Shown here: positions 24,481 through 35,725 of the stretch, one piece after another
Position numbering within the stretch: position 1 is the first letter of the stretch
How the letters are laid out: every line of letters begins with the position of its first letter
NCBI GenBank assembly: GCA_021399445.1
Contig: JAJTUQ010000023.1
Location: forward strand, 1-64,000
Length of the DNA: 64,000 nt
Origin: Xylogone sp. PMI_703
Taxonomy: Eukaryota > Ascomycota > Leotiomycetes
Direction of reading: 5' to 3'
The notes under the pieces: model-generated
Database searches by the model: none
What the model saw: only the letters and a program-made list of their open reading frames with translations
Told to the model about the DNA's origin: nothing
Made by a program: the position numbers and the translations under genes

Positions 24481-25077
24481 TGACTAGATTTATTTTAATG
24501 ACTTAATATTAAATAATTTAGTTTGATATATCTGACTTTAAATTTTTAAATCTTTCATTGAATATTTTTGAACTTTTTTGTTAATTCTTAAGTATTTTCT
24601 AATTCTGAGTATCTTTTTTACTTAATTAGATATTAAACTTTTTTTCTGAAATTTTTTTGTTTTTTTATACTTTTTACTTTGTATTCTTTTTCTGGATTGA
24701 GGTTTTCTGTTTTTAAGTATATGATTATTAACGTTTTTAGTAATATTTATTTTAATATAACAATATAAAAAACTAAATATATTTTAATATTTTTAAGTAA
24801 TTTTAACTTATATGTTATTTGTCTTAATACTTTGTTGATTTCTAATAGTCTTATTTTCTTGAAGTTTAATAATTTACTTGATTTCTTAATCTTGATAAAT
24901 TTTCATAAAAAGTATATTTTATTCCTTTTCTTAAATATAAGTTTTATTTTATATTATTTGTTATAATATTTTTTTATTTTTTCTCTGATTTCTTCTAAGT
25001 TTTACTATATAACTGATTATGTTTTTTTGATAAACTTGACTTTTTTTTTTTTACATTATTATGTTAAATATCTTTTT

Positions 25078-25308
25078 TGTTAGGAATTATGGGAGCAGAG
25101 CATACTGGCGCTCGGTAGCTATGCGATCGGAGTGGAACGACTAATAATCCGGTAAGAGAGTATTTAAGGGTGCAACCCCTTAAATACTAGATAGAAGAAA
25201 AACAAGCATACAATGCATTAGCCAATATAAGCCTATTCAACCCTACATTACGGTAGTGCCTAGTGAACCAACCCTTCCCATATGAGCATAACGGTCATAA
25301 TCTTAACA
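25078..25308. repeat. solo LTR, 231 bp, TGTTAGG...CTTAACA
   Basis: A GC-richer island starting TGTTAGGAATTATGGGAG and ending ATCTTAACA, flanked by TTTTT on both sides (25073-25077, 25309-25313). It contains a GTATTTAAGGG TATA-like block and an inverted ACCCCTTAAATAC. A diverged relative is at 60113-60333. The internal part of the element is absent. Confidence 0.8.
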
Positions 25309-26296
25309 TTTTTCTATAAGTATATTATATTTATTTCTTTTCCGAAATTCGTATAATAAGATAACATTTATATATTATTATACTTTACTTTATTATATAT
25401 ATATTATATTATTAATAATAACTTAACCTAATTATCTTATGAGTAATTGACATATGTCCTGAAGTATTACTTAAATATCTGAATCAGTCTTTTAGTATTT
25501 TTGTTAGTTTATGTTTATTCTTTGATGATTATTTTAGTTTTGGTTTTTATTATTGTTATAAGTATTTACCAAAACTTTAAGACAAACAGCTTGTTTTTGT
25601 CAAAGATAATTTCTTTCGGAAATCTGAATATTATGAATACTTTACTCATGAGTATATTTGTTAATTACTTTGTTGTATAAGTTTTTTTCTATAATATAAA
25701 GACTTTATACTTAGTTAGTCTGTTTATGACTATTAATACTTTATTATAGACTTCGTCGTCTATATTTAGTGATAGTGGTAAGTCTATTATAAAGTTTATT
25801 GTTATTGATTTTTATAGTTTTTCTGGTATCTCTAACGGTTACAATAGTTTATGTATAACTTTTCGAATAGACATTGTCAAAAGAAAACTCTTAAAAATTA
25901 TATTAGTTTTAGTATATTTTTCCTTGTTGTTGTCTTTATACCAAAAGTCGATTATTTCATTGAATTTATATTATCTTCTTATTTTATAATCTTAGTATAA
26001 TATATATAATTTGTGGTAAAAATTTTTATTGTTGAATATAGCTTTAGTCTATATAGTCTTGTACTCTGTTTTTATTTATACTGTTTATATATTTAGAAAA
26101 TTCCTTTATAATAATAACTTTATCGTTAATAGTATAATAGTATATAGTGTTCTTGACTGTAGTAAGTTTAAGTTTAAGTAATAATAAAACTTAGATATAA
26201 CCTTTATGATTGTCCTGAAGTCTATAATCTTATTCTTAGTTAAATATAGTTCTGTTCATTTTTGTTGATATTTTATTATAAACTAATTTCATTACT

Positions 26297-28027
26297 ATAA
26301 TCACAAATATTATCCGAATAGAGGAGAAAAAACGCCGTAAAGCTCTTACTGATATCGATCGATTAATGATTCGAAAGTGTAATCAAACACATCCTCCAGG
26401 ACAACAGCAAGAGCTCGTCGATTGGTTTACCGCTACTACCGGACATCTACTTAATCAAAGCTAAATCTTTAAGATTTTTAGCTCGAAATACGATTACCTT
26501 GATAATGTACACACAAGGAGAGATAAGCAGATGTTGAAAGACATAAGAAGCTCTATTGGGGATTGGCTGGATCTTGAGCATGCTTTATTTGAATGGCAGC
26601 AACGTATGGAGCAGAAGAAGGTTATTATTACTGGTGATATCTTGAAGACAAAGGCCAAACAGCTGTAGGCTGCTCTGTCGTAGTATAGCGATATCGAGGA
26701 ACTTAAGTGGTCAAATGGTTGGCTGGAAGGATTCAAAAAACGATACAAGATCAAGGAGTATGTGCAACATGGAGAAGCTGGATCTGCTATAACTGACAAT
26801 CCTGACAATATTGCACAAATGGAAGAATTACGACGCCTTTGTACAACGTATGAGCTATGAGACATTTTTAACATGGACGAAACTGGCTTAAACTGGAAGA
26901 GAACTCTTGATTGTAGCCTGGTAACAAAGTCTTATAGCGGAACTAAGAAGAGCAAAGACTACATTATACTCGCGTTGACCAGTAATACTAACAGTAATAA
27001 GAAGTTCTTAGCTTGGATCATTGGTAAATCGGAAAATCTACGTTCCTTTAACAAGATTAATCGTCGTAATCTACGAATTATGTATCGGTTCAACCAGTCC
27101 AAATGGATGACAGGGCTGATATGTGAGGAATATCTACGGTGGCTTAATAATAAGATGTGCGGTGAAGGAAGGAGAGTTTTATTGTTGATGGATAACTTTT
27201 CTGGTCATGAGTTAGTTGTGCAGTTGGTCAGTGGTTTACATGATCTTTCGAATGTACGAATTATATGGCTTCTTCTTAATACTACGTCTGTATGATAACC
27301 AATGGATCAGGGGATTATTGTAAGTCTTAAGCTATAATACCGTAAGTAATAGATTGTGTTTATACTACAGGAGTATGAAGTCAATAAGAATCCACAGAAG
27401 ACAGTTAACTTGCTAAAAGCAATACAATGGATATAAATGGCTTAGGAATTATTAGTTACAAAGAATATAATCAAGAAGTGTTAGGTAAAATCGACTTTAA
27501 TCAAGAAGCCAGAAAGTACGGCAGAAGACTCTGTAGAAGATTTTACAGAAGACTATATTATGGTAGACAATGGAACCGATCGAGCAGAACTACGAGACCA
27601 GATTGCATAACTCCTGATTGAGAATCCTCTTTTCCTTGACGAATTCCTGGACCCGGAAGACGAGATAATTGTTTGATAAGGACGATGATATTTTTATAAT
27701 TATAGTAGAGCATTATAATGTTAATAAGCCGAGCGAGGAGGAAGAATCAAGCGATAAGGAGGAGGCTGAGTAAGTAGATGAGGTTATAACTTTGAGAGCA
27801 GTAGAGACAGTGAAGCTATGGAAGCTACAAAAGGGGACTGATCAAGATATCAAGGCACTTGATCGTATAGAAAGAGAGATTGTACGATATAAGAGTTCTA
27901 CGGCTCATCAGACAACGATTTTACGATTTTTCACACCAAAATAATCAATTCCCTTTAGATAAGAATACTTCTTCTATAAGAATACGATTCTTAGTCCCGA
28001 AGATATTCTTATATAAAGGGCCTACTG
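26297..28027 (+). mobile_element. CENP-B/jerky-type DNA transposon, left end missing
   Basis: It holds a plus-strand DDE_1 transposase relic. The probable right terminus is GGGCCTACTG followed by TA (28021-28029). The left side joins the gypsy remnant at about 26297 with no terminal repeat, so it is truncated there. Confidence 0.65.
26310..27944 (+). pseudogene. CENP-B/jerky-type transposase relic
   Basis: The N-terminal CENP-B HTH is visible (RKALTDIDRLMIRKCNQTHP, QQELVDWF), then the second HTH part (SNGWLEGFKKRYKIKEY). The catalytic domain is 26873-27295: MDETGLNWKRTL (first Asp), KKSKDYIILALTSNTN, KWMTGLICEEYLRWL, VLLLMDNFSGHE (second Asp). After NVRIIWLLLNTTSV come two stops just before PMDQGI, at codons that are Trp and Gln in relatives. 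An intron at about 27322-27371 leads to the C-terminal acidic part, ending at TTILRFFTPK and TAA 27942-27944. At least six stops are scattered, most explained by TGG->TGA/TAG or CAA->TAA. The family is certain; the copy is inactive. Confidence 0.88.
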
Positions 28028-28034
28028 TAGTACA

Positions 28035-28480
28035 AAGATACAGCCAGGAATTAAACCCGCCTTAGTGCATTCTCTGAGCGGATAAGGCACAGAACTATGG
28101 TATCCGAGCTCCAGTACATAGTAGATAATGCTAGATCTAGAGTAGCCAGAAAGCTCAGCCGCAATTTCAAGCCACAGCTGAGAAGCCTGTGTCGCCTAAG
28201 CAATAATTAAAAATTCACACCAGCACTTGGGCCACCACGCTGGTCTATGAATCGTCTCTGTGTTGTGGCATTCCGCAACTAGCCTCGGGGCGATGTAATT
28301 AAATCTGGTACTCAAGAATTTCCCCAAATAAGTGCTATCCCGAAAAGCCACAGACCAGTTATTAACCTCTCGAAGCGTAATGCCTTGAAATCCTGAGAAG
28401 TTGCTAAGCTGCGTTCTAGATAGTTCGGCATAGCTAAATGGGCCAATAGCTCCACATTCAAGGGCTTCCTATTCTGCCTT
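28035..28480 (-). pseudogene. degenerate reading frame of unknown origin
   Basis: A minus-strand frame without ATG stays open for about 90 codons (28201-28459) and continues on both sides across single TAG codons. It contains TLREVNNWSVAFRDSTYLGK and, further on, LSGYSRSSIIYYVLELGY, which has a helix-turn-helix-like pattern. I do not recognise the family. It begins just right of the jerky-type element, so it may be part of another decayed transposon. Confidence 0.3.
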
Positions 28481-29843
28481 CGGAGCCTTGATAAATGCTT
28501 TCTTGATTAACTCACCGCTATCCGAAGTCCGGGTTCAAGGCACAAGTCAATGACCGTTCATTCGGGCAGTTTCCGTATGTTTACGATGAGGTTCAAGTCC
28601 GGGGTACATGGCAACAATTTTCCTACCACATCTATATCTTCATAACTAATCACAAACGATAGGGACTGCTTAAGGCGCGATGTATAGAATTAGTTTCAGG
28701 GATTCCAGTAAGTGTTACTCTAACACATCAAATATCGCAAAGCAATTACTCCCGTACGAAGTTTGTGGGCCGGAATAAACTCAAAACTAAAGTCTCTTAG
28801 TCTCTACTTCTTTCTGAGTTCTACCTGAATAGTTCGTAGCTGTTAAGCTCCATAATATATTGATTCGGCTAAACAGCCGTTATTTAAAACAGGCCACACT
28901 TGTATTCGCTCACGATTGCCGGTACCAGCTATCGCACAGATCGCTTATCGGTACCAAAGTTTATCTCTTCACCTAGCAAGCCGTGGCCAATTACGCACGC
29001 AAAATATGATATAGTTACCAATTATGCCGTAGTCTCGTATTGTAAGTGAATTATTACAGATGAGTGACTGATAGATCCATTTTAAGTCTAGTCAAGTATA
29101 AAACGTACAAAAACGCACAACTGACCATGACTCGCCTGGCTACGAGACAATTTGGTGATCTTCAAGCTGTAAGTGCTTTGCAGATAGGTGAACAATACAG
29201 CCAACTAGCCAGCAGCGACGATGGTTGACCCATCTTTCATGCGTACTGCTGTCATCGCCCTCCCGCTGTGGATGACAAATTTCGTCAGCTGACACCGAAG
29301 ATGCCTTCGAGAATCAAGATAGGCAGATAGTCAGCGCCAGATGGCTATGGCTTAGCTCAAGATGAGAATCCGCTCGCCTGGACGTATGTTCAGCCTCGCT
29401 TCGGAGGAGAGGTTGCAAGCTGACCTAACCGATCAGCATTTACCTCCGTACCACCCTGATCTATCTGCTGACGGCACCTGTGAAGCCGCCTTCGAGACTC
29501 ATCGAGATTCTGCCTTCGAATTATACATGTTTGCGTGCAGCACAGCAGTTACTGCAATTACTATGAGGAATGATGTTTTGAGCCATGGCGGAATTTATTA
29601 ATAGGGCCAATCAATGTGCTCGAATCCCTAATATTTACGTATACACAATCAGCCGTGATTTACAGAGGTACCAGACGAAGGGACAGCATATGCGACATCA
29701 ATAGGAGATGGCTGAAGATGACACCGTTTATGTATATTATGCATAATATCCTATGCAACAGTGCATAGCTCTCTGGGACTAAGCTGTCGTTGGCTCATCG
29801 ACTTTCGGTTATCTAAGCCAGCTTCTGGAAGCGATTAACGTTA
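28481..29843. other. intergenic, no gene recognised
   Basis: No convincing gene. A 79-codon plus-strand frame at 29362-29601 has no recognisable motif. GGTTCAAGTCC near 28592 resembles a tRNA B-box but no cloverleaf can be drawn around it. Confidence 0.45.
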
Positions 29844-30283
29844 ACGTAAATCCCACTCGGTCGACGCACCCCAGTTAGTCGGCGCACCTAAATTTACCGC
29901 AAAGTCAAGCAAAATCATACCCTAGTAAACTCAAGAACCACACCATTATATGTTACTAAATTTTGTTATTTCACTATTCTATAACAATAGAATAAGTGTA
30001 TAAATTTTTGTGTTATCAATATTCGTGGTTCTTGTTATATAATTAATTAGACTAAGATTTACTAGGGTTTAAGATCTGAAGGCAAATTTGATCACATTGT
30101 AAATGTTTGAATAGATAAAGATCAGATATTTATACTTATTAGAATGCTGTCAGTTAACCTAGGAAGTTTCATCTTATAGAACTTTATAGTTGTTGAAATC
30201 GCAAGGGTGTAATTTTGCTTGATTTTGCGGTAGATTTAGGTGCGCCGACTAACTGGGTTGCGTCGACCGAGTGGGATTTACGT
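29844..30283. mobile_element. MITE 3, pogo-type
   Basis: 440 bp between TA dinucleotides (29842-29843, 30284-30285). Inverted ends of about 100 bp carry ACGTAAATCCCACTCGGTCG, a GCGCACC block, AAATTTACCGCAAAGTCAAG and CTCAAGAACCA. Non-coding; same plan as the other MITEs here. Confidence 0.9.
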
Positions 30284-30285
30284 TA

Positions 30286-31054
30286 AGTTAGATTACGGCC
30301 AATCCAACCATTATCTAATGTTCCTTCTTCATCGTAATCATGACGATCAGTAATCACACATGATGACAACATAGTCGATTCGGCAGCCCTACAATATTTA
30401 CCCCAAGAGCGTGTTCTAGTCGACCGAAGAATATAATCTAGACTAGTATTACACGACGAGTTAATAGCCAAGTATAGCAACAAGAGGGAAGCTTAGATGG
30501 AGTACGGCAAGGATACCACCATGCAAGTCGACGAAGCTGTAGAAGAGATGAAAGTGATAAAAGCAGCAATGGTACTCATCGCAATGCGAAACAAGACCCT
30601 GGAAATAGAACAGCCGTATATAGAGGATATTCAAACTGTCCAACACACGCCCCGCCCGCGAGTTTGCCGTCGACTGTGGCAGGATGCCTGGCGGTGAGAA
30701 TACTATCCCTATGTGACACGCTACCAAATATCAGGAGCATGGACACCGCACCTTAGATCTATCGACTAACGCCTCATCATTTCATTACAGAATCAGTTTT
30801 CTTGACTTCGAGCATAAATAACAATGAGAGCCACAATAAACCAGCTCAGAGAACATTGTACGCTAGCTCTTCAGCAGTATTATATCCCATACCAGTATTT
30901 ATTATCATGTAGCATTTGCTTATAAACTATACAACCATATTTACAAGTTGAAACTGATTTGACTGGTTGTGCAGTGTAAATATAGCTAGAAAAATTTGCC
31001 AATCGTGGGGTCCAGAAGTTTGGCTGCACCTAGTCTGTAAATATGGTATGTCAT
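30286..31054. other. intergenic, no gene recognised
   Basis: A 66-codon plus-strand frame (30497-30697, helical and charged: EEMKVIKAAMVLIAMRNK) overlaps minus-strand frames. No family can be named and no terminal repeats are seen. Confidence 0.4.
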
Positions 31055-31257
31055 TAAACAGGCTTTTGCGCGACGTCCACCAAAATGCTGGGAATATGGT
31101 ACAGTAGGGCATAAACGGAACAAGTGCCCTAATTTTAGCTAGTCATTAGATATATTTAAATATATATTGTTTGTGGTTGAATTTTTGGTGTTGAATGCTC
31201 GAATTGGTGGGGAGGGTGACCGGTTAACTGGGATGACTGGTTGACTGGGAATTACGT
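31055..31257 (+). mobile_element. pogo-family transposon, right-end fragment
   Basis: Plus-strand coding ends with a zinc-knuckle relic, PPKCWEYGTVGHKRNKCPNF and stop; the second Cys is Tyr. A leader-like segment and a terminus GACTGGGAATTACGT with repeated GACTGG/GACCGG units follow. The DDE core is missing and the TA expected next to the end is TG. Confidence 0.75.
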
Positions 31258-31279
31258 TGGGACTAGAGCTGATACTGAA

Positions 31280-31320
31280 GGGGTGCGAAGCACCCCCTCC
31301 TACGAGCGAAGCGAGTAGCA
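31280..31320 (+). repeat. GC-rich hairpin repeat, copy 1
   Basis: GGGGTGC-GAA-GCACCCC is a perfect 7-bp stem, followed by CTCCTACGAGCGAAGCGAG. The same string in inverse orientation with few changes is at 40583-40618. It stands out from its AT-rich surroundings. Confidence 0.7.
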
Positions 31321-31426
31321 AGCTTTACTTGTAGATATTATGCAATGTTACCAAATAAAGAGCATACAAGATAAACATTAGATGCTTCGTTACCATCCAT
31401 TTATTACTTAGAGTATTCATCACTCA

Positions 31427-32871
31427 TCATTCATCACTCCATTGCTGCATTGCTGCATAGATGCCTGCCTCAACTTCCTGCCACAGCGTCAGCACCTTAA
31501 GATCCGCAAAGGGCAGCACCTGAGAGCAAATGATACCCGCAACACCCTTCGTGCGATCACACCACCACCACAAATTGGGCAGTCCAACCCACGTCGCTGT
31601 GCCTGGCGCTCGTCCTGTCGCACCCCCTGTGAGCATGAAGGTCAACCCCCAACCTTGTGGCTGATCACGGGGAATGGGATAGAGGTCTGGGAGGGCGTTG
31701 GTGAGCCATGGCTTCGCTGGGAGACTGCCCTGCCGTCCAAAATTTGGAAACTCGGGGATCTGGTTACGGAACATCTCCTCGACAGTGCTGGGCTGCAGTA
31801 TTCGTACACCTGTTGTTGGTGATGTGCCGTCATTGAGCAGTGTAGCAAGGATCTCTGTCATTAGTTTTATTAGATTTGGATATTCTGTGCCCCTTTTTCA
31901 TGATAATCTCTTCTACTTACGGGCGTACTCTTGTGGCTTCGCGAAACAACCTGCTCCACCACTGTTGAAACATGCTTCTTTCTCACGTGCGTTACTCACA
32001 ATCAATGGGAGACGATGCGGATGATCATACTTTGCCAGCGTACCATCTGGGTTACGAAAATTCATGTGGGCTAAATTAGCCTTCATTGAGTCTGTTGGGA
32101 ACATGGATACGTTTTTCAGTCCGAGTGGTTCCATGATGTTATGTTGCATGTAATCGTTGAGTGACATGTTGGTAGCACGCTCGACACACACTCCAGCCCA
32201 GTCAGAATTTACCTTGATAGTAAAGTCAGCATATAAAAAGGGAGAGATAGAGAGAGAGAAGAAGAATTCTTGAGATTCAAGTAACTTACACCATACTGCC
32301 AAGCTTCTCCTGGCTGGTGTATAAGCGGTTGAAGCATATCATACTTGTGTCCCGAGAACTCGTCATATCCTATAGGCTTGTTGTAGTCCCGTATTTGCTC
32401 ATTGGAAAAACTATAACCAAATCCCGCTAAGTCTCTGTTATTACTCTGTGTATTTTACATCAACTCCTTGCAAAACCTACCGGTATGTGCAAGCAGCATC
32501 CTCAAGGTGATTGCCTTGTTTTTGGGTAACAGCTTGCCCTCAGAGGTAAGCACCTGGACATCTTTTAACTCCGGGATGAGACGCTCCACCAGCGCGCCAT
32601 CATCAAGAGACAATACACCCTTCTCAACCAGCTGCATACACGCAACACCCGTAATCATCTTCGTGCAAGAGGCAATCCAGAAGACATTCTCCAGCGTCAT
32701 CTGCTCATTGCTTCCGACTCCACGCCTACCTGACGAGTGTGCAAATAACTCCTTGCCCTCCTTGTTTACCACCACCACCGTCACTCCCGGAATGCCCTGT
32801 ACCGAATCTGAGCATGAGTTCTCCACCGTCGAACGAAGGTTCTGAACCGCCGCAGCAGAAATCTTAGCCAT
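31427..32871 (-). CDS. LovD-like / class C beta-lactamase-family transesterase
   Basis: Four exons, 32481-32871, 32290-32426, 31921-32212 and 31427-31854, join in phase (introns 54, 77, 66 bp) to 1248 nt, or 415 residues, close to the length of LovD-type acyltransferases. The serine-hydrolase SxxK is at 68-71 (FWIASCTKM) and the catalytic Tyr motif YGVN at 175-178, split by intron 2 and followed by DWAGVCVERA. The C-terminal part has GLTFMLTGG and NLWWWCDRTKGVAG, as in fungal transesterases that move acyl groups in polyketide pathways or hydrolyse small esters. No signal peptide, so probably cytosolic. No in-frame stop, in contrast to most neighbours. ATG 32869-32871 is the first in frame; TATA-like runs lie about 120-140 bp upstream. 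The substrate cannot be deduced. Confidence 0.92.
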
Positions 32872-33014
32872 CTTTCGCGCACCGGGAAGCAGAGAGCAGG
32901 ATGCGATGTAGACTGAGATTCATAAAAGAGCTTCCGAATATTACTAGATATAGAAGGAAGACAAACGTTTCTGATGTTATACAAATATATATACAAATAT
33001 ATACCAAGTAGCAT

Positions 33015-33380
33015 CCCTCACTGCACCAACTCGCTTTTAATAGATGCTGGACGCTCCCAACACAGCCCCGTTCGTCTATCCGACCCGGTTCGGCATGATT
33101 GTAAGAATAGGTTGGTATCACCTTCCTAAATCTGGAAGCGCGCGAGGTGCATGAGAGATTCACGTACAGTAATAAGCCTTGCACCTTACAGGATTCATAA
33201 TGTGTGTCGAAAAACCAGGATCCGTATCACATGTACGAGTGACATGCAGCTGCTACTTGTCTTGATCCAACTAGTTAAAATAATGATTCCAAATCAGAGT
33301 CCCGAAATCCAAAATCCATATATTGTGCCGGTGGCCAGGTAGAGTGAGGATGTTGGCATAGTAGGCTCTTAACTAACATA
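33015..33380. other. 5' region of the esterase gene and spacer
   Basis: No gene; it ends at the TA next to the pogo element. Confidence 0.45.
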
Positions 33381-35263
33381 ACGTAATTCCCTGTCCACCC
33401 GACATCCCGGTCCACCCGACACCTCCCCCTCAATTTCAGCATTCAACACCAAAAATTCAACCAAAATCAACAATCAATCAAATAAATTTAATGACTAGCT
33501 AGTTGAGGGCATTTAGTTATTTTATGACCTAAAACACCACATCCTGAACACTTTGGTGGACGTCGTTTTGGAGCCTCCAAAGGCTCTGAAAGTGTGACAG
33601 GATTTCCCCCATCTACAGGTTCATGGACCTCTGTACCAGCCTCCACACCAGCCTGAGCTAATTGAGCTGTTGAATTACCTTCAGGTTTCACTCGTTTTCT
33701 AGACTTTTTAAGCTTTTTTTGAATAGATTCATTGGCAGCTCGCAATTGTTCCACTTCCTGGGCCAAAAATATGGCATTATGCATGGCCATTTCACATCCT
33801 TTTATTAATTAATGAAATGCAATTCTAGTAGACGTAGAAGGACTCCTGTGTTGTCTGAGCATTCTATCAATACTTTTGTATTGTTTTTGCAATTAGATTG
33901 AGTTGTATGGTGTTTCTGGAACCCAATTTGCTGTTGAATTACTATGGGTACTCCCAGGAGGGGTAGATGTTCCACCCACTTCATCTGGTAATTTCTCTAT
34001 AACACGAAATAGATTATATAGAACCAAACCAGTAGCTGCAAAGCCTTGTCGAATATTGTTTGGTTTAAAGGCTTTTTGACGAACAGTTGGATAGATTTCA
34101 AGGAAATCAAACTTATCAATATGATGAATATCCGAGCCTATTTTGCTTCGAACCTGAGCACCATATGCACGCTTTAATGGCCCAAAACAGCTCACATCTA
34201 ATGACTGGCAAATATGAGATGAATGAGGAGGTATACAGACAGTAATAATATCATTCTGGAGGCAATAATTGTCGAATTCTAAAGCCATATGACTCCCATG
34301 GCCATCGAGAACAAGTATGCGATATTTGCCCTTAATACATGACCTCGTAAATGGATCAAAGGTTTCCTGGAGCCAATTCAAGCCTATTTCATTGTCTGTC
34401 CATCCATTTTTACTCATTTTAATTCGCCAACCTTCAGGCAAACTATCCTGCCATCCCTGGAGAATATGCTTGCCCTTGAATATGATCAAAGGTAGTAGAA
34501 TCCATCCAGAAGCATTTACAGCTTCAATAGCTGTTATCCAGTCCCTATTTCCTGGTTGTACATATGAAGGTTTTCCAAGGCAATCAGAGGATGTGACTAC
34601 TTTAGTAATAGCAATTGTACCCATAGCAAAGCCTGTTTCATCGAAGTTGTAGATGTCCTCCTCCAGGATCCCATATTCAGCCTTTATTTCCACCACTTTT
34701 TCAAACCACTCTCGAATGATTTTCGGATCTTCGCATTTGATACGTTTATAATCCTTCTTTCGAATGAAACCTGTTTTTAGGTTGGGATAGCGTTTTAAGT
34801 AGGAATTGAACCAATTTTTGCCCACAGGAGAGATGGGTAGGGATTCACCACGTTTAGCAAGTAAAATATTGGCCATGGACTGCACATCTGAAGGTGTAAG
34901 AGGTAATCCTCGTTTTGCCATAGAAAGTATCCATTTTTCAAGTGAATCTTCCTCCAATTGTGTCATTTTAAAGACTTTAGTATAGGTAGTAAATTGTTAA
35001 GCCCTTCCATGATAACGATCGTGTAATATAGTCCTGGGAACATCAAAAACGCGTACTGCATGTGATATTGTAGTGATTTGCTTGGTTTTTAACGCGTTTA
35101 TAGCAAGAAGGACCCTTCCTTCTTGATGTGGATCAGTTGATTGAGGCATTAGAACGTGTTGTGGTAGGTAAATAATTAATTGAATTGTTGGTGTTGATAG
35201 AATTGATAATTGGTGGGGGAGGTGTCGGGTGGACCGGGATGTCGGGTGGACAGGGAATTACGT
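33381..35263 (-). mobile_element. nearly complete pogo-family transposon
   Basis: 1883 bp with perfect 49-bp inverted repeats (33381-33429, 35215-35263) flanked by TA (33379-33380, 35264-35265). Each repeat begins ACGTAATTCCCTG and contains the unit GTCCACCCGACA twice, 17 bp apart, probably the transposase-binding sites. One minus-strand gene fills the inside. It is the least decayed pogo copy in the window and served as reference for the fragments. Confidence 0.95.
33488..35149 (-). pseudogene. pogo-family DDE transposase with C-terminal zinc knuckle, three nonsense codons
   Basis: A single frame of 554 codons from ATG 35147-35149 to 33488, broken only by TAA at 34997-34999, 33893-33895 and 33809-33811. 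Domains: N-terminal HTH (ITTISHAVRVFDVPRTIL); CENP-B-like HTH (about 34750-34960, KNWFNSYLKRYPNLKTGF); DDE core with IYNFDETGFAMG, ILVLDGHGSH and HICQSLDVSCFGPLKRAYG; a basic coiled coil (QEVEQLRAANESIQKKLKK); and a CCHC knuckle CSGCGVLGHKITKC near the end. All three stops are TAA, consistent with CAA->TAA. The core alone (33893-34966) is an uninterrupted 357-codon frame with all catalytic Asp residues. A functional relative elsewhere in the genome could mobilise this copy and the MITEs. Confidence 0.93.
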
Positions 35264-35319
35264 TAATCCAAGTGTCAGAGGAATTGCTTACGTAATTGGC
35301 GTTGGCCAATCATAAGTTA

Positions 35320-35723
35320 ACGTAATTCCCGGTCCACCGGCTCACTGAAATTTACAGCGAAAATCAGTAAAAATGGTATACTAATAACTCAACAACCACA
35401 ATACCAAATTTTATAAGAGTTAAATTTACGTTTAATTATTATATATTCAATAATATATAACTATTTTTGAAGTTATCAATATCATGGTTAAAGGAAAAAA
35501 TGAATAATGCCTGAAATATAAGGCGAATTAGGATTTTTTCACAGCTGTCTGAAACTTACAACATTTAACCCATTATATTATCGAAATATATAATCGAAAT
35601 GATTATACTGATCTAATATCTGAGTTATAGCTCTATAAATGAAGTTGTTGTTGAGTTATTGGTATGCCATTTTTCCTGATTTTCGCTGTAAATTTCAGTG
35701 AGCCGGTGGACCGGGAATTACGT
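35320..35723. mobile_element. MITE 4, pogo-type
   Basis: 404 bp between TA dinucleotides (35318-35319, 35724-35725). Inverted ends carry ACGTAATTCCCGGTCCACC, GGCTCACTGAAATTTACAGC, GAAAATC and ACTCAACAACCA. The outer 14 bases are the same at both ends. It lies 55 bp from the full pogo element. Confidence 0.92.
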
Positions 35724-35725
35724 TA

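Larger units (their letters stand above)
23941..26296 (-). mobile_element. gypsy retrotransposon remnant, minus strand
   Basis: Reading the minus strand from 26296 leftward gives an integrase: IPEKL and IINFIIDLPLS, then VLIVINRLTKYKVFI (about 25690-25830), typical of Ty3/gypsy integrase cores. A solo LTR interrupts at 25078-25308. Left of it the accessory coiled-coil ORF lies on the plus strand, so the relation to pol is the same as in the complete element. The gag-RT half is absent and the sequence is strongly AT-enriched. Confidence 0.7.

Noticed and set aside
28580..28620. GGTTCAAGTCC, tRNA B-box-like
   Set aside because: No A-box at the right distance and no acceptor or anticodon stem can be paired.
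31442..32024. Plus-strand frames over the esterase gene
   Set aside because: Opposite strand of conserved exons with catalytic motifs; no family signature.
34317..34652. 111-codon plus-strand frame
   Set aside because: Lies opposite the conserved pogo transposase core; codon shadow.
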